A stretch of 64,000 bases of DNA from JBCCGI01 sp039029355 (GCA_039029355.1 JBCCGI010000003.1:152167-216166); one strand, 5' to 3'. Shown: positions 9,056 through 20,994, numbered from the stretch's first letter. Numbers and translations: made by a program. Notes: generated from the sequence alone by a model not told the origin.

Positions 9056-9843
9056 CGATGGCTCTGCTTCGCACCACGCTGCTGCTCTTCTCCGCCCAGC
9101 TCCGACGGCTCCTGCTGTCGAAGCGGATGCTGATCTGCTCCCTCCTGTGCATGGCGCCGGTCGGCGCGGCGATCCTGATCTCGATCGTGGCGGACGCGCA
9201 CGAGGACGACGTGCCCGCCTTCGAGCTCGGCTGGATCCTGATGATCCAGGGCACCGTGCCGCTGGTCGCGTTGATCCTCGGCTCCGCCGTCGTCGCCGAA
9301 GAGGTCGAGGATCGCACCGTGAGCTATCTCTTCTCGCGCCCGATCCCGCGCGCGTCGGTCCTCTTGGGGCGTTGGCTCGCGACCGTGGTCGTGCTCGAGC
9401 TGCTGCTCTTCTCCAGCGCCGAGATCACGTTCCTGCTCCTGCAGCGCGGAGCCGGCGCAAGCGAGTTCGCGTTGCCCGCTGGCATGGCGGCCGGGATGCG
9501 CAATGCCTGCCTGATCGGTGGGTTGGTCTACTCGGCCCTCTTCGCCGCGGGCGGGGCGTTTCTGAAGCACCCGATGATCGTGGGCATCGGCTACACCTTC
9601 GTGGTCGAGGGCTTCCTCGCCAACCTGCCGGGTCAGAACGGCAGCATCACGATCCAGCTGCACCTGAAGAGCTACCTCGCCGGCCTCGGCCCGGAGGTGC
9701 TGGCCCGCATGGAAGAGCTCGCGGGCCACCAGGACCTCTTCGCACCCGAGCACGCCCTGCGCCGGCTGGCGTTCGTGCTCGTCGGGGCGCTCGCGTTGGG
9801 GTGTTGGACGGTCTCGCGCCGGCAGTACCTCCTGGCTTCCTAG
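9052..9843 (+). CDS. ABC-2 type permease (second permease)
   Basis: A 263-residue protein with about six membrane helices. The GTG start overlaps the previous stop (GTGA); an ATG two codons later is an alternative. The segment VEDRTVSYLFSRPIPRA.VLLGRW closely parallels the first permease of this operon. Last gene of the exporter operon; the palindrome CCCCCGCGGGGG just after the stop has no loop or U-tract and is a poor terminator candidate. Confidence 0.85.
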   Translation: MTMALLRTTLLLFSAQLRRLLLSKRMLICSLLCMAPVGAAILISIVADAHEDDVPAFELGWILMIQGTVPLVALILGSAVVAEEVEDRTVSYLFSRPIPRASVLLGRWLATVVVLELLLFSSAEITFLLLQRGAGASEFALPAGMAAGMRNACLIGGLVYSALFAAGGAFLKHPMIVGIGYTFVVEGFLANLPGQNGSITIQLHLKSYLAGLGPEVLARMEELAGHQDLFAPEHALRRLAFVLVGALALGCWTVSRRQYLLAS

Positions 9844-9968
9844 ACCCCCGCGGGGGGATTTGTCGGACAAGCGTGGCCGCTGCCGCGCGGCTTCTGCGCC
9901 ACCGAGGGTGAGCGGCGCCGTTGGGGCGCCGCGGTCCGACCCAGCTCTCGACTCTTGAGGGACCTCCG

Positions 9969-11684
9969 ATGAAGCCACTCCTGTGCGCCGCGCTGGCCGC
10001 GGCCCTCGCCGCGCCGCTCTCCGCTCAGCGCGCGAACCTACGCCCGGGCGCCGCGGCGACCGTTCCGTCCTCCGCGCCCGTCCTCCCGCCGCAGGCGGCC
10101 GTGAAGACCTCGCTCTCCGACCTCGACGTGCTCGTCTACGACAGCTCGACCAACCACTACGCGCGCCAGGCCGCGCTGAACCTGGGCCTCAGCCCGAACT
10201 TCGTCGATCCGGTGGAGTTCGACGAGTACCTGCAGGTCTTCTCCTGGGACCTGGTCCTGGTCGACTGCCCCTCGTCACCGCCGGTCTGGGACACGTTCCT
10301 CTTCTACCTGAACGCGGGCAAGCCGGCGGTCGTCTCGTTCTGGGACTGGGACAACGACACCGGTGCGGGCAGCCCCTCGCTGCAGCCGCTGATGGACTGC
10401 TACGTGCACGAGGACCTCGACCTGGCGGGCAAGACCCTCCGGGACAGCGCGAACTCGGGCATCTTCGCCGGAGTGACCGACCCCATCAGCGACTGGAACG
10501 ACACCTGGTTCGACGACGGCGACACCTTCAACCTGCTCGAGGGCGGCGTGCCGCTCGCGCACGTCGGCGACCCGCAGCACCCGGTAGTCGTCGGCGGCAA
10601 CGGGGGGAATTCGATCGCCGCCTTCGTGATCGACGACGCCGGGCCGACCTGGCAGTCGGACGGCAGCGCGGTTCGGCTGTGGGAGAACATGATCCTGTCG
10701 GTGGTCTCCTCGAAGTCTCCACGCGTGCTGGTCTACGACCAGGATGCGCAGCATGAGCTCGCCGCGCAGGCGGCGATGGACTACTCGCCCGGCGGCACCG
10801 TCGTGGCGGACGCGGAGACCTTCGGCGGGCACGTCGCCGCGGGCGGGTGGGACCTCCTCCTGCTCGACGTCCCCAACACCCAGCCCGACTGGCTGCCGAT
10901 CCTCGACCACGTGAACGGTGGAGGTCGGGCGCTCTGCTCGTTCTGGGACTGGGACGCGCAGCCGACGGTCGCCGCGGCCTTCGACGTGCAGGTGCAGGGC
11001 AGCTTCTCGCTCAGCCTGCCGGCCCAGACGCTCTACGACGCCGGTACGTCGGCCGTCTTCGACGGCGTGACGGTGCCCGTGGCGGACTGGACCGACAACT
11101 TCAACGACGATGGCGACGAGTTCCTGCCGCTCGACGGCGGCCTGGGCCTCGCGCACCTCGGCGACCCGCAGGCGCCGGTGATGGTGCAGGGCAACGCGGG
11201 GCGCACCGCCGCGGCGTTCGTGCTCGACGAGGCCGGGCCGACCTGGCTCGCGGACGGCTCGGGCGTGCGGCTTTGGAGCAACCTGATCGAGCGCATCACC
11301 GAGCCCGCCGCCTCGACCACCCTGCGCCACGGCGTGCTCGGGCTCAACCTGAGCGGGTACTACAGCTACAGCGATCCGGTCCTGGGGGAGACGTGGGAGG
11401 TGACCATCGAACCCGACCCGGTCTTCGGCACCCAGACCCTCAGCACGATCCTTACGACCGGCCTGGGCGGTCCCACCGAGGGGGTGCCGTTGTTCGGCTA
11501 CGAGCTGCTGATCCTGCCCCCGTACGTCGAGAGCTTCGGGCTGGGCGATCACGACATGACGATTCCGCCGAGCTCCCAGCTGGTGGGCGCCGAGCTGTTC
11601 ACGCAGGCCGCGCGACTTGAGCTCGGCACCGCCGGAATCGAGGTCGTGCTGCTCGACGCCCGGGACCTGGTCCTCGGCTTCTAG
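9969..11684 (+). CDS. Secreted protein with two tandem flavodoxin-like repeats and the shared beta module
   Basis: 571 residues from an ATG preceded by GAGGGACC as ribosome site. A Sec signal ends near AAPLSAQ (residue 20). Two homologous repeats of about 185 residues follow (roughly 45-245 and 250-445): each starts with a strand VLVYD, has a D-L-V/L-L-L-V/L-D motif, then SFWDWD, GD.F..L.GG..LAH.GDP, and ends GPTW..DGS.VRLW.N.I. The fold looks like alternating alpha/beta. The last about 115 residues form the beta-rich module shared with other secreted proteins here (YELLILPP...IPPSSQLVG...LDARDLVLGF). No catalytic residues recognised. The stop shares CTAG with the convergent neighbour. Confidence 0.75.
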   Translation: MKPLLCAALAAALAAPLSAQRANLRPGAAATVPSSAPVLPPQAAVKTSLSDLDVLVYDSSTNHYARQAALNLGLSPNFVDPVEFDEYLQVFSWDLVLVDCPSSPPVWDTFLFYLNAGKPAVVSFWDWDNDTGAGSPSLQPLMDCYVHEDLDLAGKTLRDSANSGIFAGVTDPISDWNDTWFDDGDTFNLLEGGVPLAHVGDPQHPVVVGGNGGNSIAAFVIDDAGPTWQSDGSAVRLWENMILSVVSSKSPRVLVYDQDAQHELAAQAAMDYSPGGTVVADAETFGGHVAAGGWDLLLLDVPNTQPDWLPILDHVNGGGRALCSFWDWDAQPTVAAAFDVQVQGSFSLSLPAQTLYDAGTSAVFDGVTVPVADWTDNFNDDGDEFLPLDGGLGLAHLGDPQAPVMVQGNAGRTAAAFVLDEAGPTWLADGSGVRLWSNLIERITEPAASTTLRHGVLGLNLSGYYSYSDPVLGETWEVTIEPDPVFGTQTLSTILTTGLGGPTEGVPLFGYELLILPPYVESFGLGDHDMTIPPSSQLVGAELFTQAARLELGTAGIEVVLLDARDLVLGF

Positions 11685-14260
11685 GGCTGCTCGCCGATGC
11701 GGTTGAGCAGCAGCGAGAAGCCCGTGTAGCGGTTCACCGCGGCGACGTCCGTCAGGCCGTCGCCGTCGACGTCGCCGGCTGCGACCACCTCGAGGTGGCG
11801 GCCGGCGCCGAAGCTCCCGGCCTGCTCGAAGACGCCGTTGCCGACGCCGGCGAAGACCGTCACGTCCTCGGAGGCCTGGTTGCCCGCGAGCACGTCGGGC
11901 ACGCCGTCGCCGGTAACGTCGGCGATCGCCACCGAACGGGTCGCGAGCGGCTCGCCGAGGTCCACGACCGGGAGCACGCTGCCGTCGCCCGCGCCCAGCA
12001 GCACGCCGACCGACGGGAGCGTCGACGAGGTGCGAGCAACCGCCACGTCCGGCACGCCGTCGCCGCTCAGCTCGCCGACCGCCAGCTCCCACACGCCGCC
12101 CGAGACGCTCGTCGCCTGGTAGGAGCCGAAGGTCCCGTCGCCCGCGCCGCGGAACGTGCTCAGCTGCTGCCCCAGGAGCGACCCGAGCACGAAGTCCGCG
12201 TCGCCGTCCAGGTCCAGGTCGGCGGTCGCGACGGTCCAGGGCCGCGTCTCGGTCGCGTACGAGACCGGCGCCGCAAAGCCGCCAGCACCGTCGCCCAGCA
12301 GCACGGTCGCGCTGTCGACGAAGCCGTTCGGGAGGACTGCGTCGAGATCGCCGTCGCCGTCGAAGTCCGCCAGCGCGACGTCGACCGGCGGCTCGCCCGC
12401 GGATAGCGGCGTGCCGGGCATGAGGCCCGCAGAGCTCCCGCGCAGCAGCGAGATCGTCGCGCCGGCGCCGTTCGCGCTGACGACGTCCTTCCAACCGTCG
12501 CCGTCGAGGTCGCCCAGCGCGATCGCCTCGAAGCCGTTCGCGCCCGTCGGCGTGCCCGTGGCCGTCGAGAACCCGCCCTGGCCGTCGCCGGTGAGCACGC
12601 CGACCACGCCGTAGGTGGTGAACAGCTCCCAGAGCTGCCCGCCGCCGACGAGATCGAGCTCGCCGTCTCCGTCGAAGTCCTCGAGCGCGAAGTCGAACGT
12701 CACGTCGACTCCGGGCCCGTCGTCGACCGGCAGCCGCGCTGCGGGGACGTCGGAGACCGCTCCCAAGAGCAGTTCTACGCGGTCCTCGCCGCGACACGCG
12801 ACGGCGAGGTCCGCGACGCCGTCACCGTCGAAGTCGCCCGGCGCGAGCGCGACCGGATCGTAGGCGGTCCCGAAGATGCGCGCCTCGCCGAAGGTCCCGT
12901 CGCCGACGCCCGCCAGCACGCGTGCGTCGTCGAAGAACGCGCTCGTGACGGCGAGGTCCAGCGTGCCGTCGGCGTCCAGGTCCTCGAGCAACAGCCCGCG
13001 CGCATACCTCCCCGCGTCGATCGCCAGGGGCGCGGCGAAGGTCCCGTCGCCCGCGCCCAGGAACGAGAGTGCCGGTTGGAGCGCGTCGTCGGTGACGACG
13101 AGGTCGGCCGTCCCGTTCGCGTCGAGGTCCGCGCTGGCCAGCGACCGCGGGCCGTCCGGCCCGAACAGGAACTGCGAGGGCAGGAACGCGCCGGTGCCGG
13201 TGCCCGCGAGCACGGTGAGGAAGTCGGTCGCGGCGAAGGCGTCGACGCTCAGCGCCAGGTCGAGGCTTCCATCCGCGTCGAAGTCCGCCGTCGCCACGGC
13301 CCATCCCTCGCCCGCGAGCAGGTACTGCGTCGACGGCGCAAACGCACCTCCTCCGGTGCCGAGGTGCACCGCCACGTCGCCGAGCTCTTCATCGGTGACG
13401 GCGACGTCCAGCACGCCGTCGCCGTCGAAGTCGGCCGTTGTGATGTCCGTGGGCCGCGCGCCGAGCTCGATGAGCTGCGGCGCTGCGAACGTCCCGTCGC
13501 CGCCTCCGAGCACGGAGAAGGTGCTGCCGGCGACGAAGAAGGGCAGACCCTGCGTCGCCGCGACGAGGTCGAAGTCGCCGTCGCCGTCGAGGTCACCGCC
13601 GGCGAGCGCCAGCGGGTGGTCGGCAAGCGGCACCGAGGGCTGCGGCGCGAAGGCGCCGGCTCCCTGGCCGAGCAGCACGCCGAGGTCGTTCCCCTTGCCG
13701 TTCGCCGTCACCAGATCCTCGCGGCCGTCGCCGTCGACGTCCGCGGCGAGCACGTCCTCGACGCCGAGTCCCACGGGTACCGCCACCGAAGGCAGCACCG
13801 GTCGCTGCACCGAGCCGGCCACCATGCGCAGGCCGTTGGTGAGCGCTACACCGCCCGCAGCCGACGCATCGACGAGCGCCGCCTGTGCGATGAGCGGCAG
13901 GCCGCAGAGCGCCGGCGACATCGCGGCGGTCGGCAGCAGCTGTGGTGTCGCGCCGGCCGCATCCAGAACCAGCGGCACCAGCGCGGTCACCTGCGGGAAG
14001 AGCGTGGCCCCGTAGGTCGGCAGGAACAGCGGCGCCTCGACCGTCCCGAGCCCGAGCACTCCGGAGGCGAACGCGGGCCCGTCCGTGACCTGCAGCGCAA
14101 ACGGCGAGTCGAGGATCGGCGCGCCGCGCGGCGTCGCGAGCGTGGGCCCGGGTGCGCCGGACTCAAGCTCCTCGAGCAGCACCTCGGCCGGGCATTGGGC
14201 CGCCGCCGTCGAGAGCAGCGGAGCGAGCGAGAGGAACGTGAGCAGGGCGGTGGCGCGCAT
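11681..14260 (-). CDS. Secreted FG-GAP/VCBS repeat protein
   Basis: 859 residues. I chose the ATG at 14260 because it is preceded by GAGGAG about 9 nt upstream and opens directly into a signal peptide (RATALLTFLSLAPLLSTAAAQ). Residues of about 30-170 form the module found at the C-terminus of other secreted proteins here, ending LTNGLRMVAG, so in this protein it sits at the N-terminus. The rest is at least a dozen FG-GAP repeats (consensus DFDGDGxxDLxVA...GxGxGxF), calcium-binding beta-propeller blades of integrin-alpha type, probably two propellers. Role: likely cell-surface adhesion or matrix; unproven. Confidence 0.88.
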   Translation of the reverse strand: MRATALLTFLSLAPLLSTAAAQCPAEVLLEELESGAPGPTLATPRGAPILDSPFALQVTDGPAFASGVLGLGTVEAPLFLPTYGATLFPQVTALVPLVLDAAGATPQLLPTAAMSPALCGLPLIAQAALVDASAAGGVALTNGLRMVAGSVQRPVLPSVAVPVGLGVEDVLAADVDGDGREDLVTANGKGNDLGVLLGQGAGAFAPQPSVPLADHPLALAGGDLDGDGDFDLVAATQGLPFFVAGSTFSVLGGGDGTFAAPQLIELGARPTDITTADFDGDGVLDVAVTDEELGDVAVHLGTGGGAFAPSTQYLLAGEGWAVATADFDADGSLDLALSVDAFAATDFLTVLAGTGTGAFLPSQFLFGPDGPRSLASADLDANGTADLVVTDDALQPALSFLGAGDGTFAAPLAIDAGRYARGLLLEDLDADGTLDLAVTSAFFDDARVLAGVGDGTFGEARIFGTAYDPVALAPGDFDGDGVADLAVACRGEDRVELLLGAVSDVPAARLPVDDGPGVDVTFDFALEDFDGDGELDLVGGGQLWELFTTYGVVGVLTGDGQGGFSTATGTPTGANGFEAIALGDLDGDGWKDVVSANGAGATISLLRGSSAGLMPGTPLSAGEPPVDVALADFDGDGDLDAVLPNGFVDSATVLLGDGAGGFAAPVSYATETRPWTVATADLDLDGDADFVLGSLLGQQLSTFRGAGDGTFGSYQATSVSGGVWELAVGELSGDGVPDVAVARTSSTLPSVGVLLGAGDGSVLPVVDLGEPLATRSVAIADVTGDGVPDVLAGNQASEDVTVFAGVGNGVFEQAGSFGAGRHLEVVAAGDVDGDGLTDVAAVNRYTGFSLLLNRIGEQP

Positions 14261-14462
14261 TGGGATGACTCCTCGGGACAGCGAGATCGAACGCCGAACG
14301 ACCATCGCAGGCTAGAGCGTCCTTCCCAGGCCGGCAATGCGTCCCGGTGTCACCGGTTCGCAACCAGGCGCGCGCCGTCCCTTCCCCGCGCGCCGCGGGA
14401 AAAGGGCGATCCGCGCCGCGGCACCCAGAGGAAGGAGGTCGCCGCGGCGCGGACTGCCGGTC

Positions 14463-16643
14463 CTACAGCGGCTGCTGCAGAACCTCCACGAACCAGGCGG
14501 GGAAGGCCGCGTGGTTCGCGCCTGCCGAAGCGGCGCCCAGGGTCATCTTGTCCCTGCCCGAAAGGGCGATGGCGAGGCCCGCGAGCGCCGCTGCGCGGCT
14601 CTCGCCCCGTAGGGCCTCGTCATCGAGCGCTTCGAAGAGAGCGTTCACTGCGCCCGTCGTTCCGTGGGAACCGACGGCGACGGCGACCTGCATGCGAAGC
14701 AGCGGGTCGCGCGCGATGGCGAGCTCTCCTCTCAGCGCCTCGGCGTCGCGCTCGTCCCCGTATTGCGCGAGCGCCTGCGCGATGGCGGCACGGACCACCG
14801 GGGTGGTCTCGTGGACGAGCGCCTTGCGGAGCGCTTCGCGCCCCGCTTCCGCTTCCAGGAGCCCCAGCGCCTGCGCGGCGTAGGAGCGGTTGGAAGCGGA
14901 TTTCGAGGCGAGCTCCCCCACGAGCAGCGCCTCGGCCTCCCGGTCGCCCGCGACCCCCATCGCGAGCAGGAAGGCACCCCGTGAGGGGCGTTTCTTCTCC
15001 TCTTCGAAGGCCTCGCGCACGGCGCGCCGGGCCTCGTCGTCGTCCTCCGTGGCGGCGAGCACGCCGAGCGCGAGCGCGCACCAGGCGCGCGTCGCCAGGG
15101 CGCCGTGCTCGAGCTCACGCACGAGGAAGGCACGCGCCTCTTCGCCGCCGCGCCGCGCGATCGACAGCAGCAGGAAGCCGCGCGCGAGCGGCTCCTTTTC
15201 GAGCTCGAACGCGGTCATCAGCGGCTCGCGCGCTCCCTGAACGTCGCCCAGCGCGAGCGCCGCCGAGCGCCGCGCTTGGGGGGAGCGTGCGCCGACCGCG
15301 TCGAGCAGTCGGGGCAGCACCTCGGCCGTCGCGTCGGCGGGTGCGAAGCGCAGCGCCTCGACGGCGCGCGTCGACACCATCGTCGTGTCGCTGCGCTTCG
15401 AGCGCTTCTTGGTGAAGAGCCCCGAGCGCTCCTTCGCCTCGTCGAGCAGCTTCGCATCCGGAGCGAGCGAGGGCAGCACGAAGAGCGCGTAGAGCTCGTC
15501 GTCGCCCCGCTCGCGCAGCAGCGAGCTGAGCATGCGCTCGACGCCGTCGCCGTTCCCCTCGGCCTGCGCCGCGCCGAGGGCGACCACGGCGGCCGCCCGC
15601 AGGCCCGGAGCCGGCTCCTCGTCCGCGGCGACGCAGGAGAGCAGCGCGTGCACGCCCTCCTCCGAGCCGGTGGCCGCCAGCGCGAAGAGCGCCGAGAGCC
15701 GCACGTGGCGCGTCGGGTCGTCGAGCAGCGCTTCGAGCGCAGGAACCGCGCCGGCACCCGCCGCGCGGGCCAGCGCCATCGCGGCGGCGCCGCGCACGGC
15801 GGGGTGATCGGCCTCCAGCTCATCTACCAGCAGCTGGCGCCCGCGCCGCCGGGCCGCTTCGAGCGGCGCCTCGCTGGCGCTCGCCCCGTCGCCCGTCGCC
15901 GGCGCGCGTCCCGCGAGCGGGCGCGGCCGCATCCACTCGAGCTTGTTGAACTCCCACCACAGCTGCCAGTCGGCGACCGACCCGCCGCCGGTACTCGCGA
16001 AGGAGCCGCCGCCGGTCGGTCCGGCGGTCGGGCCCGGCGTCGACGCTGCGGGACCGGCGCCCGGCAGGCCGGGGCCCGGCGTCGCGGGCGCGCTGGGCGA
16101 GCCACCGCCGGATCCCGGCGTATTGGCCGGGCCCCCGTACGAGGGGCCCGTCGCCGGCGGCGAGTCGAAGGCCAGGTCGCTCGGAGCGCCGCCGCCCATC
16201 GAGGGCACCTGGATGCGGGCCGCCTCATCGAAGGTCAGCCCGACGCGCAGCAGCCAGGCCTCGAACTCGGGATCGCCGCCGAGCTCGGCGACCCAGGCGT
16301 GGTTGTTGGTCCGCGTGACGCGCTCGACCAGCTCGGTGTCGCCGGTGAAGCGCAGGAGGTTGGCGACCGCGCAGTGGCGTCCGCCGTCGTCGACGAAGAC
16401 CGGCACGCGGGCTCCGGAGGCGACGGGCTGCGTGAAGGCGCCCGCGTCGCGGTAGCGGCCCAGCTCGTCAAGGAGCTCGACGCGCGCCTGTCGGGCGGTG
16501 GGCGCAAGCGTCGAGGGCCCGCGCTCGCGGAGCTCCTGCTCCACGCGGCGGTAGTGTTGCTGGGCCCGCTCCACCGCGTCTCCGCCGGGGTCCGAGGCGG
16601 CGGCGGCAAGGGCGAGGAGGAGGGGCGCGGTCGGTTCGATCAT
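14463..16643 (-). CDS. HEAT-repeat protein with proline/glycine-rich linker
   Basis: 726 residues from ATG at 16643, which opens on a hydrophobic, possibly signal-type stretch (MIEPTAPLLLALAAAA). Residues about 30-150 form an N-terminal domain with many charged residues. About 170-250 is a Pro/Gly/Ser/Thr-rich low-complexity linker. From about 290 to the end are HEAT/PBS-lyase-like repeats with A-x-x-A-L-A-R patterns. A scaffold role is likely. An upstream in-frame start exists but would add a Pro-rich stretch with no recognisable signal. No ribosome site is seen. Confidence 0.7.
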   Translation of the reverse strand: MIEPTAPLLLALAAAASDPGGDAVERAQQHYRRVEQELRERGPSTLAPTARQARVELLDELGRYRDAGAFTQPVASGARVPVFVDDGGRHCAVANLLRFTGDTELVERVTRTNNHAWVAELGGDPEFEAWLLRVGLTFDEAARIQVPSMGGGAPSDLAFDSPPATGPSYGGPANTPGSGGGSPSAPATPGPGLPGAGPAASTPGPTAGPTGGGSFASTGGGSVADWQLWWEFNKLEWMRPRPLAGRAPATGDGASASEAPLEAARRRGRQLLVDELEADHPAVRGAAAMALARAAGAGAVPALEALLDDPTRHVRLSALFALAATGSEEGVHALLSCVAADEEPAPGLRAAAVVALGAAQAEGNGDGVERMLSSLLRERGDDELYALFVLPSLAPDAKLLDEAKERSGLFTKKRSKRSDTTMVSTRAVEALRFAPADATAEVLPRLLDAVGARSPQARRSAALALGDVQGAREPLMTAFELEKEPLARGFLLLSIARRGGEEARAFLVRELEHGALATRAWCALALGVLAATEDDDEARRAVREAFEEEKKRPSRGAFLLAMGVAGDREAEALLVGELASKSASNRSYAAQALGLLEAEAGREALRKALVHETTPVVRAAIAQALAQYGDERDAEALRGELAIARDPLLRMQVAVAVGSHGTTGAVNALFEALDDEALRGESRAAALAGLAIALSGRDKMTLGAASAGANHAAFPAWFVEVLQQPL

Positions 16644-16773
16644 TTCGAGGGGCTCGCTGTCGGTCGGTTGCAGGAAAGGCCGCCCGGGTCGGACAGCCGC
16701 GGCCCCCGGGGCAACCCTCGTGCCAGGCGCACGCACCCACTCAGCGGGCGTCTTCCGGGGGACTCGGGGCGCC

Positions 16774-16795
16774 GGCGTTCCCCCCGCGGAACGCC
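16774..16795. repeat. Perfect 8-bp inverted repeat between the HEAT and glutaredoxin genes
   Basis: GGCGTTCC, a 6-nt loop, then GGAACGCC, followed on the + strand by TTTGTT. The glutaredoxin gene ends 25 bases away and is read leftward, so this could be its terminator, but the side that would need the U-tract carries GGCGCC. It could also be an operator. Confidence 0.4.
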
Positions 16796-16819
16796 TTTGT
16801 TCCGCCGCGGTGGCGCCGC

Positions 16820-17062
16820 TCAGTCCGCGTCCAGCTCGCCGGCCTCGGCGAGGCGGCGGAGCTCCGCGAGACCTCCGACGAAGTCGCCGTCGAGCAGCAC
16901 CAGCGGCACGCCGCGGTACTCGAAGCGCGCCTGCAGCGTCCTCAGGAGGGCCCGGTCGCCGTCGAGGCTCTGCTCGGTGAACGGCACGCCGTGGTGGCGG
17001 AGCAGCTCCTTGGCCTCGCGGCAGAAGCGGCAGGCGCTCCAGGTGTAGACATGGGCCTCCAA
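16820..17062 (-). CDS. Glutaredoxin-like thiol-disulfide protein
   Basis: 80 residues from a TTG start. The thioredoxin fold is short and complete: strand HVYTWSA, active site C11-R-F-C14, the cis-proline segment YRGVPLVLLDG, and the G-G motif before the last helix, as in glutaredoxins that use glutathione or a similar thiol. The TTG start is favoured because a TAGGAT hexamer lies 8 nt upstream, the spacing seen before other likely leaderless genes here, and because family members begin just before the first strand. Divergent from the sigma-factor gene 48 bases away. Confidence 0.75.
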   Translation of the reverse strand: MEAHVYTWSACRFCREAKELLRHHGVPFTEQSLDGDRALLRTLQARFEYRGVPLVLLDGDFVGGLAELRRLAEAGELDAD

Positions 17063-17070
17063 GCGCCTGG

Positions 17071-17076
17071 ATCCTA
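17071..17076 (-). promoter_or_regulatory. Candidate -10 element TAGGAT for the glutaredoxin gene
   Basis: TAGGAT on the minus strand ends 8 nt before the TTG start with no ribosome site between. The same hexamer precedes moaA and the CHAT gene. Confidence 0.4.
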
Positions 17077-17098
17077 CGGCATGACCGCCCGCCTGGCG

Positions 17099-17104
17099 TA
17101 CGGT
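17099..17104 (+). promoter_or_regulatory. Candidate -10 element TACGGT for the ECF sigma gene
   Basis: The hexamer ends 6 nt before the ATG at 17111, which fits a leaderless transcript. It lies only about 22 bp from the oppositely directed TAGGAT of the glutaredoxin gene. Confidence 0.35.
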
Positions 17105-17110
17105 AGGGGC

Positions 17111-17863
17111 ATGAGCCAGGACCCCGAGCGCCCCGGCGGCGCCCCCGGCCGGCGCTTTCTGACCACCCGCTGGAGCGTCGTGCTCCGCGCCGGTGGCGAG
17201 CAGGCGGGGGAGGTCGGCGACACGCGCGAGGCGCTGGAGTCCCTGGCGCAGAGCTACTGGTTCCCGCTCTACGGCTACGTCCGGCGGCGGGGCTACGGCG
17301 AGGACGAGGCCCGCGACCTGACCCAGGCCTTCTTCGCCCGTCTGCTCGAGCGCCGCGACGTGGCTTCGGCCGCGCCGGAGAAGGGCCGCTTCCGTTCGTT
17401 CCTTTTGACCTCGCTGCAGCACTTCCTCGTCAACGCCGAGGAGCGCGAGCGCGCGCTGAAGCGCGGCGGCGGGCGCGCTCCGCTCTCGATCGACGCGAAC
17501 GCGGCGGACAGCCGCTACGGGCTGGAGCCCACCGACGAGGAGACGCCCGAGCGGGCCTTCGAGCGCTCCTGGGCGCGGTCGGTGCTGGAGCGGACGCTCG
17601 AGCGGCTGCACGGCGAGTACGAGGCGCGCGGCAAGGAGGAGCTCTTCGCGGCGCTGCGCCCGCACCTGGTCGCCGAGGATGCGGGCCAGCCCCACGCCGC
17701 CCTCGCCGCCGAGCTGGGCCTGAGCGAGGGGGCGACCAAGGTCGCGCTCCACCGGCTGCGGTCGCGCTACCGCCGGGCGCTGCGGGCGGAGGTGGCGGAC
17801 ACGGTGGGGGAGGCGTCCGATGTGGAGGACGAGCTGCGGCAGCTGTTCCGCGCGCTCTCCTGA
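17111..17863 (+). CDS. ECF RNA polymerase sigma factor (planctomycete ECF-STK type)
   Basis: 250 residues. The N-terminal TRWSVV segment, then WFPLYGYVRRRGYGEDEARDL (region 2) and a C-terminal helix-turn-helix (LAAELGLSEGATKVALHRLR, region 4) match sigma factors known from planctomycetes that sit next to Ser/Thr kinases. I start at the ATG before SQDPERP, which has a -10-like hexamer 6 nt upstream. The kinase gene follows 155 bases later on the same strand, so the pair likely forms a kinase-controlled transcription switch. Confidence 0.88.
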   Translation: MSQDPERPGGAPGRRFLTTRWSVVLRAGGEQAGEVGDTREALESLAQSYWFPLYGYVRRRGYGEDEARDLTQAFFARLLERRDVASAAPEKGRFRSFLLTSLQHFLVNAEERERALKRGGGRAPLSIDANAADSRYGLEPTDEETPERAFERSWARSVLERTLERLHGEYEARGKEELFAALRPHLVAEDAGQPHAALAAELGLSEGATKVALHRLRSRYRRALRAEVADTVGEASDVEDELRQLFRALS

Positions 17864-18018
17864 CCGCCCGAGGCGCGGTCGTCGGACCTAAGCCGTTTCG
17901 CGTAGGCTGGTTGTGGCTCCTGAAGCCCGGTCGGTTGCGCCGCTCGGGACGGAATCCGGATTCGCCCGTAACCCCTGGCGCGGTTCCCTGCACAGCCACC
18001 CCGGACGGAGGTCCGGCA

Positions 18019-20330
<2,312 letters not shown>

Positions 20331-20334
<4 letters not shown>

Positions 20335-20717
20335 CGCAGCTCGATCCGGAGTCGCTCCGTCCGCTCGGCCCTGACCCGGGCGTCGAGCCACTCCGGATCC
20401 TCGGCCCCGTTGGGGGCCTCGACCCGCAGCCGGTAGCTGCCCGGCTCGAGGTTGGCGATCCGGTACGGCGGGCGAGCCAGATCCAGCGGGCCAGCAACGG
20501 CCTGGCCGTCCTCGCCGGCCAGGGTGAGGGTCAGCTCGCCGGCGTAGTCGGCCCCGTCGGCCGTCTGGACCTCGAGCAGCAGGATCCCGCGGCCCTGGCC
20601 CGGCTCCGCCGCGCTCACCTCCTCGTTCGGGAGGGCGCCGGACTCACGCGTCGACTCGCCGCGCACGAGGTAGAGCATCGCCAGGAAGAGGCCCAGCGCG
20701 GCCGCGGCCAGGAGCAC
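20331..20717 (-). CDS. Small membrane-anchored CPD (carboxypeptidase-regulatory-like) protein
   Basis: About 128 residues from a GTG. A membrane helix at residues 2-18 is followed by an acidic linker and one beta-sandwich with the typical CPD edge (RIANLEPGSYRLRVEAP). The frame stays open upstream through a basic segment (HQVAKRPWTAPDR) to a TAA, with no ATG, GTG or TTG in between, so the true start may be a rarer codon; an AGGAGG lies in that region. Convergent with the kinase gene (shared CTAG). Function unknown; the fold is usually extracytoplasmic. Confidence 0.6.
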
Positions 20718-20994
20718 CCGATCGGGCGCGGTCCACGGGCGTTTGGCAACCTGATGCTCGAGCGTGGGAACCGCGGCGGTCCTCCTGGTTTTCTGCGGTT
20801 GGGCGGAGTCTTGTGGGCGAGCGGGGGCCGGCTGCTGCGCCGGCCGCTGTCCTTACCTCAATACTTAGCACGCTGGTGAGGCCGATGCGGCGTAAAAGGC
20901 GCCGCTTGCTCGGTCGCGGGCGCTTTTCTCCGCGATCCGGAGTGGCGCGAGCGGAGCCGCGTTGGTTCTCGGTAGCCGTTTGGCACGAACGCGG

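Noticed and set aside
9844..9856. CCCCCGCGGGGG after the exporter operon as a terminator
   Set aside because: It is a palindrome without a loop and has no U-tract; hairpin formation is poor.
11700..13760. Periodic GCCGTCGCCGTC-type DNA that looks like a tandem repeat or CRISPR
   Set aside because: It is the coding repetition of FG-GAP repeats (DGDG codons); spacing is irregular and no direct repeats with unique spacers are present.
14344..14356. CCGGTG-T-CACCGG as an RNA hairpin
   Set aside because: A one-base loop cannot close; at most a short operator-like palindrome with no supporting copy nearby.
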